This document shows, one piece after another, positions 20,303 to 29,594 of a DNA stretch of 64,000 nt. A program made the translations under genes and the position numbers. The notes below the pieces were generated by a model, which had not been told where the DNA came from, ran no database searches, and was given only the letters and a program-made list of their open reading frames with translations. Numbering within the stretch: position 1 is the first letter of the stretch; the number at the start of each line of letters is the position of its first letter. The stretch is from Mycolicibacter heraklionensis. GTDB lineage: Bacteria; Actinomycetota; Actinomycetes; Mycobacteriales; Mycobacteriaceae. The stretch lies in assembly GCA_001673575.1 (NCBI GenBank), contig LZME01000095.1, positions 122,574 to 186,573 of the forward strand, given 5' to 3'.

Positions 20303-20379
20303 CAGTTCTCGCTTTCTCGCTTCCGGTTCAAATCTCTCCGGGAACGTATGCGGCACTTATGGATGGCAGCCACATGGCA

Positions 20380-20397
20380 GATGAACGGGCGGTGAAT
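20380..20397 (-). promoter_or_regulatory. Candidate PHO/RegX3-type direct repeat upstream of pstS3
   Basis: On the minus strand ATTCACC (20397-20391) is followed exactly 11 bp later by GTTCATC (20386-20380). Eleven-base spacing of GTTCAYC-like half-sites is the hallmark of actinobacterial PHO boxes. It lies 78 bp before pstS3. This is the best of the three candidate elements in the locus. Confidence 0.55.
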
Positions 20398-20413
20398 AGA
20401 TTCCAGTGCCGCA

Positions 20414-22101
<1,688 letters not shown>

Positions 22102-22162
22102 TAGAGGCCCTCCAGCGTCCCAGGTGATCTAACGATAGCGTGCGACCTGCCAGAATGACCGA

Positions 22163-22954
22163 GTGCGCAGGGTGCTTATCGGTATGTCGGCCGCGATCGC
22201 GGCCCTGGTCTTGGTGGCCGTCGGGGTCGATTTCGGCGCAAGCGTCTATGCCGAGTACCAGTTGTCGCGGGCGGTACGCCGGGCCACGGACCTGCGCGCG
22301 GACCCGTTCGTGGCGATCCTGGGCTTCCCGTTTCTGCCCCAGGCGCGCCGCGATCACTACACCGAAGTGGAGATCAAGGCCCCGGCTGTCGAACAGCCGA
22401 TGATCGGCAAGTCGATGCTGGAGGCCACCATGCACTCGGTCGACTTGACCGAAGCCACTTGGCGGTTCCGGCCGGAAGCCCCGATCCCGGTGGCCAGGCT
22501 GGAGAGCCGGATCATCATCGGCTCGGTGCATTTGGGCCGGTACCTGGGCATCCGCGACCTGATGGTGGAGGCGCCGCCGGCCGAGACCAACGACAACACC
22601 GGCGGCACCACCGAGTCCGGAATCTCGAGCAGCCACGGGCTGGTATTCACCGGCACGCCAGCGGGTTTCGGCAAGCGGGTGAGCGTGGCCGTGGACCTGT
22701 CCATCGACGGGGAAGACCACAGCACGTTGGTGATCACCCCGACCGGCATCCTTACCGGGCCGGACACCGCCGACCAGACGGTGCCCGAGGAGCAGCGCGC
22801 CGCGGTGCTCACCGCGTTCCGCGGCAGCCTGCCTCAGCAGCGGCTGCCGTTCGGCTTGATCCCGACCAGTCAGGGTGCGCGCGGCTCCGATGTGATCATC
22901 GAAGGTATCGCCGACGGAATGACGGTCACCCTGCCGGATTTCCGCCCACGATGA
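22163..22954 (+). CDS. lmeA: Cell-envelope mannan elongation factor LmeA (Rv0817c-like, DUF2993)
   Basis: 263 residues. An N-terminal membrane or signal segment (residues 2-24, VLIGMSAAIAALVLVAVGV) is followed by a DUF2993 extracytoplasmic domain containing ADPFVAILGFPFLPQARRDH and DVIIEGIADGMTVTLPDF. The orthologous protein is needed for full mannan-core elongation in lipomannan synthesis and binds phospholipids. The start is GTG at 22163. The 61-bp gap to the GlnR-like gene on the other strand must hold both promoters. The stop overlaps thiX (ATGA). Confidence 0.88.
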   Translation: MRRVLIGMSAAIAALVLVAVGVDFGASVYAEYQLSRAVRRATDLRADPFVAILGFPFLPQARRDHYTEVEIKAPAVEQPMIGKSMLEATMHSVDLTEATWRFRPEAPIPVARLESRIIIGSVHLGRYLGIRDLMVEAPPAETNDNTGGTTESGISSSHGLVFTGTPAGFGKRVSVAVDLSIDGEDHSTLVITPTGILTGPDTADQTVPEEQRAAVLTAFRGSLPQQRLPFGLIPTSQGARGSDVIIEGIADGMTVTLPDFRPR

Positions 22955-23376
22955 GCATCGTCGCGATCTTCGCCGCCCTGGTATTCGCCGGTGCGATCGG
23001 ATGGTGGCTGAACCGACGGGCCGGGGTGTTGCGACAGCTGCCCGACTCCGAGAGTGGTGACGCCGCCACCGCCGCTTCCGATGCCGCCTTTTTGGGGCTG
23101 GAACCGGGACGCCCGGCAGTGGTGCATTTCTCCGCGCCGTGGTGCGGGCCGTGCGCCGGTGTGCGCCGGGTGGTGGAGAAGGTCTGCGATGACCTCGGCG
23201 GTGTCGCCCATCACGAAATCGACATCGACGCCAACCCCGATGCGGCGCGCAGGTTCTCGGTGCTGTCGCTGCCGACCACGGTGATTTTCGATGCCGAGGG
23301 GCGCCAGCGGTACCGCGCCGCCGGTGTCCCGACGTCGGCGGACCTGCGTTCTGCGCTGGAACCTCTGTTGGCTTGA
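22951..23376 (+). CDS. thiX: Membrane-anchored thioredoxin ThiX
   Basis: 141 residues. A single N-terminal helix (residues 3-20, IVAIFAALVFAGAIGWWL) anchors a thioredoxin domain with the WCGPC active site (FSAPWCGPCAGVRRVVE) and the cis-Pro SLPTTVIFD. It probably acts as a thiol-disulfide exchanger. The ATG at 22951 overlaps the lmeA stop, and a much longer reading frame upstream is an artefact over lmeA. It corresponds to Rv0816c and precedes the sulfurtransferase operon. Confidence 0.9.
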   Translation: MSIVAIFAALVFAGAIGWWLNRRAGVLRQLPDSESGDAATAASDAAFLGLEPGRPAVVHFSAPWCGPCAGVRRVVEKVCDDLGGVAHHEIDIDANPDAARRFSVLSLPTTVIFDAEGRQRYRAAGVPTSADLRSALEPLLA

Positions 23377-23398
23377 CGGCCCCTACGTTGGGTAGTCT
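23373..23398 (+). promoter_or_regulatory. Promoter of the leaderless polycysteine uORF
   Basis: A -10-like TAGTCT (23393-23398) ends seven bases before the GTG of the uORF, the distance expected for a leaderless start. TTGACG at 23373-23378 could be a weak -35 with short (14-bp) spacing. It lies at the end of thiX. Confidence 0.5.
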
Positions 23399-23405
23399 GT
23401 ACGTC

Positions 23406-23495
23406 GTGTTCGCCCGCCTTGAGCTTGTGCTCACCAAGCGCCGCGCAGTCGACCTGTGCCGCACCGCGGGCTGCTGTTGTTGTCGTTGTCGCTGA
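23406..23495 (+). CDS. Polycysteine upstream ORF (cysteine-responsive leader peptide)
   Basis: A 29-codon ORF begins with GTG and ends TGA at 23493-23495. Its C-terminus is AGCCCCRCR, and it has six cysteines in all, five of them within the last seven residues. It sits upstream of the DUF4395/cysA2/sseC sulfur genes. Leaderless polycysteine uORFs at this position have been described in mycobacteria as cysteine-sensing attenuators of the downstream operon. When Cys-tRNA is scarce, ribosomes stall on the Cys run and expression rises. The perfect hairpin right after the stop codon (23496-23513) fits an attenuation role. Confidence 0.8.
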   Translation: MFARLELVLTKRRAVDLCRTAGCCCCRCR

Positions 23496-23513
23496 GACGC
23501 GCGTTTTCGCGTC
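23496..23513 (+). promoter_or_regulatory. Hairpin following the polycysteine uORF
   Basis: GACGCG and CGCGTC pair perfectly around the loop CGTTTT, starting one base after the uORF stop. It could be an attenuator or terminator stem controlled by uORF translation. The mechanism is inference. Confidence 0.45.
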
Positions 23514-23583
23514 GCTATCGGAGCGCCCGGGAAGCCGTGGCATGTCTCCACCAGCCACTCGCCACGACAGCCAGGAGCATTTC

Positions 23584-24048
23584 ATGCGGGATATCGACAC
23601 CGACACCGTCCAAATCCAACAGGTAGACGTCCGGGGCCCCCGGTTCACCGCCTGGATCACCACCGCCGTACTGGTGGCCGTCCTGCTCATCGCCGGGTTC
23701 AGCCCGGTCGGCGCGGCCATTCTGCTGGCCGCCCAAGCCGTCGTCTTCGCGATCGGCGCGACCGCAGGCCCCCGCCGGCACCCCTACGGATTGCTGTTCG
23801 CCCGGCTGGTGGCTCCGCGGCTGGGGCCGGTCACCGAACGTGAGCCAGTGGCGCCGCTGCGCTTCGCCCAGCTCGTCGGCCTGGTGTTCGCCGTGATCGG
23901 AGTCGCCGGGTTCGCGTTCGCCCCGGCAGTCGGCCTGATCGCGACGGCCTTCGCACTGGCGGCGGCCTTCCTCAACGCCGCCTTCGGCATTTGTCTGGGC
24001 TGCCAGCTCTACCCACTCGTCATACGCCTGCGGCCGAATACGGCGTGA
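23584..24048 (+). CDS. DUF4395 membrane protein
   Basis: 154 residues with about four hydrophobic helices (residues 23-43, 45-60, 92-112, 116-135) and a cysteine pair in GICLGCQLY near the C-terminus. DUF4395 proteins are found next to thiosulfate sulfurtransferase genes. Their function is unknown, but a role in moving or handling a sulfur compound is plausible. The ATG at 23584 has CAGGAG upstream. It is first in the uORF-controlled operon with cysA2 and sseC. Confidence 0.85.
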   Translation: MRDIDTDTVQIQQVDVRGPRFTAWITTAVLVAVLLIAGFSPVGAAILLAAQAVVFAIGATAGPRRHPYGLLFARLVAPRLGPVTEREPVAPLRFAQLVGLVFAVIGVAGFAFAPAVGLIATAFALAAAFLNAAFGICLGCQLYPLVIRLRPNTA

Positions 24049-24090
24049 CCACAGCATCTCCCCTGGAAGTAATCGGAAAGGATTCCCACC

Positions 24091-24924
24091 ATGGCACGCT
24101 CTGACGTCCTGGTCTCCACCGACTGGGCTGAGAGCAATCTCGACGCGCCCAACACGGTGTTCATCGAAGTCGACGAAGACACCAGCGTGTACGACATCAA
24201 TCACATCCCGGGCGCAATCCGGCTGGACTGGCGCAGGGACCTGCAGGACCCGGTACGCCGCGACGTCATCGACGAGGCCGCGTTCTCCAAGCTGCTCTCC
24301 GAGCGCGGCGTGGCCAACGACGACACCGTGATCCTCTACGGCGGCAACAACAACTGGTTCGCCGCCTTCGCCTACTGGTACTTCAAGCTGTACGGACACG
24401 AGTCCGTCAAGCTGCTCGACGGCGGCCGCAAGAAATGGGAGCTCGGCGGGCGTCCGCTGTCGAGTGAAGCCGTCAGTCGGCCCGCCACGTCCTACACCGC
24501 CAAGCCGCTGGACGAGTCGCTACGGGCCCGCCGCGATGAGGTGGTCGCGGCGATCAACACCAAGAACCTCGTCGACGTGCGCTCCCCCGAGGAGTTCTCC
24601 GGCAAGATCCTGGCTCCAGCGCACCTGCCTCAGGAGCAGAGCCAGCAGCGCGGCCACGTCCCGAGCGCGATCAACGTGCCGTGGAGTCGTGCCGCCAACG
24701 AGGACGGCACCTTCAAGTCCGACGAGGAGCTGGCCAAGCTGTACGCCGATGCCGGCCTGGATGGTCAGAAGGAGACCATCGCCTATTGCCGTATCGGTGA
24801 GCGTTCGTCGCACACCTGGTTCGTGCTGCGTGAGCTGCTCGGACATCGCAACGTCAAGAACTACGACGGTAGTTGGATGGAATACGGCTCCCTGGTGGGC
24901 GCCCCGATCGAATTGGGAAGCTGA
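24091..24924 (+). CDS. cysA2: Thiosulfate sulfurtransferase (rhodanese) CysA2
   Basis: 277 residues with two rhodanese domains. The inactive N-terminal half contains PNTVFIEVDEDTSVYDINHIPGA-type residues (17-39). The active C-terminal half contains NLVDVRSPEEFSG and the catalytic loop AYCRIGERSSHTW, with Cys 233 that carries the persulfide. The enzyme transfers sulfane sulfur from thiosulfate to acceptors. The strong overall match is to Rv0815c/CysA2. It is preceded by GGAAAGGA and followed by sseC after one base. Confidence 0.95.
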   Translation: MARSDVLVSTDWAESNLDAPNTVFIEVDEDTSVYDINHIPGAIRLDWRRDLQDPVRRDVIDEAAFSKLLSERGVANDDTVILYGGNNNWFAAFAYWYFKLYGHESVKLLDGGRKKWELGGRPLSSEAVSRPATSYTAKPLDESLRARRDEVVAAINTKNLVDVRSPEEFSGKILAPAHLPQEQSQQRGHVPSAINVPWSRAANEDGTFKSDEELAKLYADAGLDGQKETIAYCRIGERSSHTWFVLRELLGHRNVKNYDGSWMEYGSLVGAPIELGS

Positions 24925-24925
24925 T

Positions 24926-25228
24926 ATGTGCTCTGGACCCAAGCAAGGGCTCGCCCTGCCTGCCAACGTCGACCTGGAGAAGGAGACCGTGATCACCGGC
25001 CGCGTGGTGGACAGCTCCGGTGCGTCCGTCGGCGGTGCCTTCGTCCGACTGCTGGACTCCTCGGACGAGTTCACCGCTGAGGTCGTGGCCTCGGCCACCG
25101 GTGACTTCCGGTTCTTCGCCGCTCCAGGTGCCTGGAGGGTGCGTGCCCTGTCCTCGGCTGGTAACGGTGACGCCGTGGTGACGCCCTCCGGGGCGGGCAT
25201 CCACGAGGTCGACATCAAAGTCGCCTGA
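24926..25228 (+). CDS. sseC: SseC (DUF1416) sulfur-metabolism partner protein
   Basis: 100 residues from the ATG at 24926, one base after the cysA2 stop. It begins MCSGPKQGLALPANVDLEKE with an N-terminal Cys. A small beta-sandwich (transthyretin/carboxypeptidase-regulatory-like) follows: ITGRVVDSSGASVGGAFVRL and RFFAAPGAWRVRAL. It is always linked to cysA2 in mycobacteria, and its biochemical role is not established. Confidence 0.9.
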   Translation: MCSGPKQGLALPANVDLEKETVITGRVVDSSGASVGGAFVRLLDSSDEFTAEVVASATGDFRFFAAPGAWRVRALSSAGNGDAVVTPSGAGIHEVDIKVA

Positions 25229-25251
25229 CGACTCGCGATAGACTTCCCCCC

Positions 25252-25350
25252 GTGGTGTTGTTCTTCGAGTTGATGCTGGTGGCGGCGACTGGCCTGATCA
25301 CCTGGTTTGCGCTGTACACGCTGTATCGGCTGATTACCGACGAGATGTGA
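25252..25350 (+). CDS. 32-residue single-helix membrane protein
   Basis: GTG start at 25252 and TGA at 25348-25350. The peptide is almost entirely one membrane helix ([19 protein letters not shown]) ending RLITDEM. The stop overlaps the GTG of the next gene by four bases (GTGA), a coupling seen throughout the window, which argues that it is translated. It lies 23 bp after sseC. No function is recognised; it could be a small membrane regulator of the adjacent products. Confidence 0.6.
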   Translation: MVLFFELMLVAATGLITWFALYTLYRLITDEM

Positions 25351-26024
25351 GTGCCTCCGACGGGGGTACGCCGGATGCCGGCGAGCGCCAGGTCGACCGG
25401 GGTTCCGGCGACCGCGCGGTAGCGGCCGCCGCTGAGCGTGCCAAGCAGACCGCGGCACGCAACATTCCGGTCTTCGACGACCTGCCGTTCACCGATACCG
25501 CCAACCTGCGCGAGGGTGCGAACCTGCACGACGCGCTGTTGGCGCTGCTGCCGTTGGTCGGGGTGTGGCGCGGTGAAGGCGTAGGCCACGGCACGCAGGG
25601 TGACTACCGGTTCGGTCAGCAGATCGTGGTGTCCCACGACGGCGGCGACTACCTGAACTGGGAGGCGCGGTCCTGGCGGCTGTCCGACGATGACGAGTCC
25701 AGCCAACCGGCCCTGCGCGAAACCGGCTTCTGGCGGTTCGTGGACGATCCGGACGACCCCGACGAGTCGCAGGCCATCGAACTGCTGCTGGCGCACTCCA
25801 CCGGCTATGTGGAGCTGTTCTACGGGCGCCCGCACGGCCCGGCCTCCTGGGAGTTGGTCACCGATGCGCTGGCGCGCAGCAAATCGGGTGCGCTGATCGG
25901 CGGGGCCAAGCGGCTGTACGGGATCGTCGAGGACGGCGACCTGGCTTATGTCGAGGAGCGGGTGAACGCCGACGGCGAGCTGGTGCCGCACCTGTCGGCG
26001 CGACTGTCACGCTTCATCGGCTGA
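25347..26024 (+). CDS. Nitrobindin-like heme-binding beta-barrel protein (Rv0813c-like)
   Basis: 225 residues. After a disordered Ala/Arg-rich N-terminus (1-45) comes a lipocalin/FABP-like barrel with the nitrobindin motif [11 protein letters not shown], then [22 protein letters not shown] and [16 protein letters not shown]. Members of the family (formerly DUF1794) bind ferric haem through a C-terminal His and handle NO or peroxynitrite. A candidate His is in [14 protein letters not shown]. The start GTG overlaps the preceding small ORF. Confidence 0.88.
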   Translation: MSASDGGTPDAGERQVDRGSGDRAVAAAAERAKQTAARNIPVFDDLPFTDTANLREGANLHDALLALLPLVGVWRGEGVGHGTQGDYRFGQQIVVSHDGGDYLNWEARSWRLSDDDESSQPALRETGFWRFVDDPDDPDESQAIELLLAHSTGYVELFYGRPHGPASWELVTDALARSKSGALIGGAKRLYGIVEDGDLAYVEERVNADGELVPHLSARLSRFIG

Positions 26025-26087
26025 CCCATAACGTTGATGCGATGAAGCGGCGGAGGCTTCTCGCACTTTTGCGCCCTAGCCGCGGAG

Positions 26088-26957
26088 TCAATGACCTATT
26101 GCGGTGTCGACCAGGCCGGCGAATTCCTGCTCGGACACCCGCGGTTGTAACGCCCAGCCGTTCAAGGTGTGCACCCGCGCGGCCAAGGTGATGCTCGACA
26201 CCAGCCAGAGATCTTGCGCAGCAGCGAGATCCGACGGTCGCAACGGGGCGTATTCGCATTGGTAGCCCGCGGCGCGGGCCACGTCGAACAGTGCCTCCTG
26301 GGTGGTGCCGCGCAGGATCGGGTGCGACAGCGGCGGGGTGATGAGCCGTCCGGGCTCCACCAGCACCACCGTGGAGCGCGGCCCCTCCAAGACGAAACCG
26401 TCGGAGCTGATGAAGATGACGTCGTCGGCGCCCTGTTTGGCGGCGTACCGCAGCGCCGCCATGTTCACCGCATAAGACAGCGTCTTGGCGCCGGCCAGCA
26501 GCCACGGCAGCTCCAGACCCTGCGCCGACAGACCACGGTCCAAGGTGATCGCCGCCACGCCCTCGCGGCGGGCCGCCGCGATGCGTTCCGGCAGCGGGGT
26601 CAGCAGTACGTATGCGGTTGGCGCCGAACCGGTTTCTCGGCCCCGGCTGTAGATCATTCGCAGTGCGCCCTCACCCGTTCCGGCCCACTGCTGCACCGCC
26701 TCGTCGACGGCACGGCGCCAGTCGTCCAGGTTCGGGGCCGGCAGGTCCATCAGCTCGGCGGAGCGCGCCAGCCGCCGCAGGTGAGCATCGAGCAGGCAGG
26801 CGGCACCGTCGCGCACCAGCAGCGTCTCGAAGACGCCATCGCCGCGCAGCGCCGCCAGATCGTCGGCGTGCAAGAGCGGCGAGCCGGCTGCAGCGGGCCC
26901 GCCGCCCACGGTGACGATCGTCACGACGCTGTCTTCCACATCGGCCTGCGGTGCCAT
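26088..26957 (-). CDS. pabC: Class IV aminotransferase / aminodeoxychorismate lyase
   Basis: 289 residues from the ATG at 26955-26957; upstream in-frame codons lie in the shared promoter region. The fold-IV PLP enzyme contains the lysine region AGAKTLSYAVNMAALRYA and the PLP-phosphate region SDGFVLEGPRSTVV followed by PPLSHPILRGTTQEALF. It has the length of Rv0812 (289). It would convert aminodeoxychorismate to p-aminobenzoate for folate; an amino-acid aminotransferase role cannot be excluded. It is divergent from ygfZ, with 35 bp between starts. Confidence 0.87.
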   Translation of the reverse strand: MAPQADVEDSVVTIVTVGGGPAAAGSPLLHADDLAALRGDGVFETLLVRDGAACLLDAHLRRLARSAELMDLPAPNLDDWRRAVDEAVQQWAGTGEGALRMIYSRGRETGSAPTAYVLLTPLPERIAAARREGVAAITLDRGLSAQGLELPWLLAGAKTLSYAVNMAALRYAAKQGADDVIFISSDGFVLEGPRSTVVLVEPGRLITPPLSHPILRGTTQEALFDVARAAGYQCEYAPLRPSDLAAAQDLWLVSSITLAARVHTLNGWALQPRVSEQEFAGLVDTAIGH

Positions 26958-26992
26958 GGACCGTGAGCGTAGCGGCTCCGTAGAGTTGACCC

Positions 26993-28072
26993 GTGTCCGC
27001 CGTCCCCGCACCTGATTCCGGCCCCGACGCGGGCGCTGTCTGGCATTACGGCGACCCGTTCGGCGAACAGCGCAGCGCTGAAACCGCAGCCGTGTTGGTG
27101 GATCGGTCCCACCGGGCGGTGCTCACACTGGGCGGCGCGGATCGCAAGACTTGGCTGCACAGTCTGTGCACCCAGCACGTCTCCGATCTTCCCGACGGCG
27201 CCAGCACCGAGAACCTGACCTTGGACGCCAAGGGCCACATCCAGAACCACTGGGTCCAGACCGAGCTGAATGAGCGGACCTACCTCGACACCGAGCCATG
27301 GCGGGGCACGCCCCTGATCGACCACCTGCGCAAGATGGTGTTCTGGGCCGACGTCGCCGTCGAGCCGGCGGACCTTGCGGTGCTGTCGCTGTTGGGCCCC
27401 GACCGGGATGCTCCGGCTGTCCTCGAGGCGCTGGGGCTGGCCGCACCGCTCGGGGCGACCGCGGTGTCGCTCGGTGATTCCGGGGGTTTCGTTCGGCGGG
27501 CGGCGGGCCACGATGCGCTGGAACTGTTGGTGCCACGCGCCGAGAAGAGCCAGTGGCAGCGGCGGCTGACCCAGGCCGGGGTGCGGCCCGCCGGCGTATG
27601 GGCCTACGAAGCCGACCGCGTGGCCGCGGGGCGCCCGCGGTTGGGCGTGGACACCGACGAGCGCACCATTCCGCACGAGCTGAACTGGATCGGCGGACCC
27701 GGCGTCGGCGCGGTGCACCTGGACAAGGGGTGCTACAGCGGGCAGGAGACGGTAGCCAGGGTGCACAACCTGGGCAAACCGCCGCGGATGCTGGTGCTGT
27801 TGCACCTCGATGGGTCGGTGGACCGGCCCTCGACGGGAGATCCGGTCACCTCAGGCGGGCGCTCGGTGGGCCGGCTGGGCACGGTGGTGGACCATTTCGA
27901 ACTGGGTCCGATCGCGCTGGCGCTGCTCAAACGCGGGCTCCCGGCCGATACTCCGCTGCTGACCGGCGCCGACTCCGAGGTCAGTGCGGTGATCGACCCG
28001 GAATCGATGCCGCCGCCGGACGTGCGCGGGGCGGGGCGGCTCGCCGTCGACCGGCTACGGGGCCGGCTTTGA
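26993..28072 (+). CDS. ygfZ: Folate-binding protein YgfZ/GcvT-like
   Basis: 359 residues, homologous to the T-protein of the glycine cleavage system but lacking its partners nearby. The family motif K-G-C-Y-x-G-Q-E is present as DKGCYSGQETVARVHNLGKPPR (shown as residues 244-265), with the Cys needed for Fe-S cluster enzyme maintenance in E. coli YgfZ. The GTG start is at 26993. The divergent pairing with pabC is conserved in mycobacteria (Rv0811c/Rv0812) and fits a folate link. Confidence 0.9.
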   Translation: MSAVPAPDSGPDAGAVWHYGDPFGEQRSAETAAVLVDRSHRAVLTLGGADRKTWLHSLCTQHVSDLPDGASTENLTLDAKGHIQNHWVQTELNERTYLDTEPWRGTPLIDHLRKMVFWADVAVEPADLAVLSLLGPDRDAPAVLEALGLAAPLGATAVSLGDSGGFVRRAAGHDALELLVPRAEKSQWQRRLTQAGVRPAGVWAYEADRVAAGRPRLGVDTDERTIPHELNWIGGPGVGAVHLDKGCYSGQETVARVHNLGKPPRMLVLLHLDGSVDRPSTGDPVTSGGRSVGRLGTVVDHFELGPIALALLKRGLPADTPLLTGADSEVSAVIDPESMPPPDVRGAGRLAVDRLRGRL

Positions 28073-28208
28073 TAGTGGTCACACCGGCGCAGGGCAGGTC
28101 GGCAGCTCCGCGATCGGCACGGTAAGCTGTCGGCAGGACAATAAACACATTCAGATCGGAGCCGCCTGCTCGTTGGGCCGCTCCGTTATTGCGCGAGGGG
28201 GTCCCCCC

Positions 28209-28376
28209 ATGGGCCGCGGCCGGGCTAAGGCGAAGCAGACCAAGGTTGCTCGAGAGCTGAAGTACAGCTCACCGTCGACCGATTTCTCCCAGCTCCAACG
28301 TGAGCTGGCTGGGTCTGAGGTCAACGACTCCGACGGTGACGACTCCTGGAATGGCGACGACGACTGGCGCCGCTGA
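28209..28376 (+). CDS. DUF3073 small charged protein (Rv0810c-like)
   Basis: 55 residues, MGRGRAKAKQTKVARELKY followed by an acidic tail DSDGDDSWNGDDDWRR. It is strongly bipolar (basic first third, acidic end) and probably disordered. GAGGGGG lies seven bases before the ATG. It is conserved across actinobacteria next to purM; function unknown. The 136-bp upstream gap holds a possible -10 box TAAGCT at 28123-28128. Confidence 0.85.
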   Translation: MGRGRAKAKQTKVARELKYSSPSTDFSQLQRELAGSEVNDSDGDDSWNGDDDWRR

Positions 28377-28387
28377 GCGCCAGTCGT
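28360..28387 (+). terminator. Strong hairpin overlapping the DUF3073 stop codon
   Basis: An 11-bp perfect stem (ACGACTGGCGC with GCGCCAGTCGT) encloses a six-base loop that contains the TGA stop of the DUF3073 gene. It is placed between convergent genes and would terminate plus-strand transcription. No T-run follows. A second short stem GCCGGTC/GACCGGC lies at 28391-28406. Confidence 0.65.
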
Positions 28388-28451
28388 ACCGCCGGTCCTG
28401 ACCGGCCCTGATAGGGCTGGACCTAATGGGGCTGGGCAGACCCGCTAGGGC

Positions 28452-29537
28452 CTAGAACCTCGGGTGCTCCCCGACCAGCGTGGCCCCGTCTCCCGGTTCG
28501 GCGTTCTTCCCCGGCTTGGCGACTGTGCCGAGCGGCCAGCAGTCGACGTGGCGGGCAGTCAGGATGGCCAGCGCGCGGTCGGTGTCCTCCGGCGCGACGA
28601 TGGCGACCATGCCGACGCCCAGGTTGAACGTCTTCTCCATCTCCGCGCGGCTCACCCGTCCACGCTGGGCGATCATCGCGAACACCGGAGCCGGCGTCCA
28701 GGTGCCACGGTCCACTTCGGCGATCAGCCCGTCGGGGATGACGCGGGCCAGGTTGCCGGCCAAGCCGCCGCCGGTGACGTGGCAGAACGTGCGCACCTGG
28801 GTCTCGGCGGCCAGCGCCAGGCAGTCCTTGGCGTAGATGCGTGTCGGTTCCAGCAGTTCCTCACCGAGGGTGCGACCGAACTCCTCGACGTGGCCGGCCA
28901 GGTTCATCCGGTCGATGTCCAGCAGCACCGCCCGGGCCAACGAGTAGCCGTTGGAGTGCAGGCCCGAGGAGCCCATCGCGATCAGCACGTCGCCGGGGCG
29001 GACCCGGTCGGGGCCCAGTACGTCGTCGGCCTCCACCACGCCGACACCGGTCGCGGAGATGTCGTAGTGATCGGGTTCCATCAGGCCGGGGTGCTCGGCG
29101 GTCTCCCCACCCAGCAGCGCGCAGCCAGCCTGCACACACCCTTCGGCTATGCCGGAGACGATCGCGGCGACGCGTTCGGGCACGGTGCGGCCGACGGCGA
29201 TGTAGTCCTGCAGGAACAGCGGCTCGGCGCCGCAGACAACCAGGTCGTCGACGACCATGGCCACCAGGTCGATGCCGACGGTGTCGTGCTTGTCCAGTGC
29301 CTGGGCGATCGCCAACTTGGTGCCCACGCCGTCGGTGGAGGACGCCAACAGCGGCTCACGGTAGTCGTTGCGCAGGGCGAACAGGCCGGCGAAGCCGCCG
29401 AGGCCACCCCGCACCTCCGGCCTGGTGGCCTTGGCGGCCAACGGTTTGAACAATTCGACGGCCCGGTCACCGGCGTCGATGTCCACTCCGGCCGATGCGT
29501 AGGTAACGCCCTGGGAGCTTGATTCTGCTGAGGTCAT
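28452..29537 (-). CDS. purM: Phosphoribosylformylglycinamidine cyclo-ligase (AIR synthetase)
   Basis: 361 residues, the fifth step of IMP synthesis: FGAM plus ATP gives AIR. Recognised by YASAGVDIDAGDRAVELFKP, DGVGTKLAIAQALDKHDTVG, the DDLVVCGAEPLFLQDYI segment, GCALLGGETAEHPG and CHVTGGGLAGNLARVIP. ATG at 29535-29537. In M. tuberculosis purM is directly next to purF; here they are separated by about 11 kb of accessory genes. Confidence 0.97.
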   Translation of the reverse strand: MTSAESSSQGVTYASAGVDIDAGDRAVELFKPLAAKATRPEVRGGLGGFAGLFALRNDYREPLLASSTDGVGTKLAIAQALDKHDTVGIDLVAMVVDDLVVCGAEPLFLQDYIAVGRTVPERVAAIVSGIAEGCVQAGCALLGGETAEHPGLMEPDHYDISATGVGVVEADDVLGPDRVRPGDVLIAMGSSGLHSNGYSLARAVLLDIDRMNLAGHVEEFGRTLGEELLEPTRIYAKDCLALAAETQVRTFCHVTGGGLAGNLARVIPDGLIAEVDRGTWTPAPVFAMIAQRGRVSRAEMEKTFNLGVGMVAIVAPEDTDRALAILTARHVDCWPLGTVAKPGKNAEPGDGATLVGEHPRF

Positions 29538-29594
29538 CGCGGTAAAGGCTACCGGTCGCCGACTGCGTTCGGTATTGCGCTCGACGTTACGGGC

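Noticed and set aside
22459-22950. Extended N-terminus for thiX
   Set aside because: The extension lies wholly over lmeA in another frame and has no domain; the ATG at 22951 with a four-base overlap gives a normal membrane thioredoxin.
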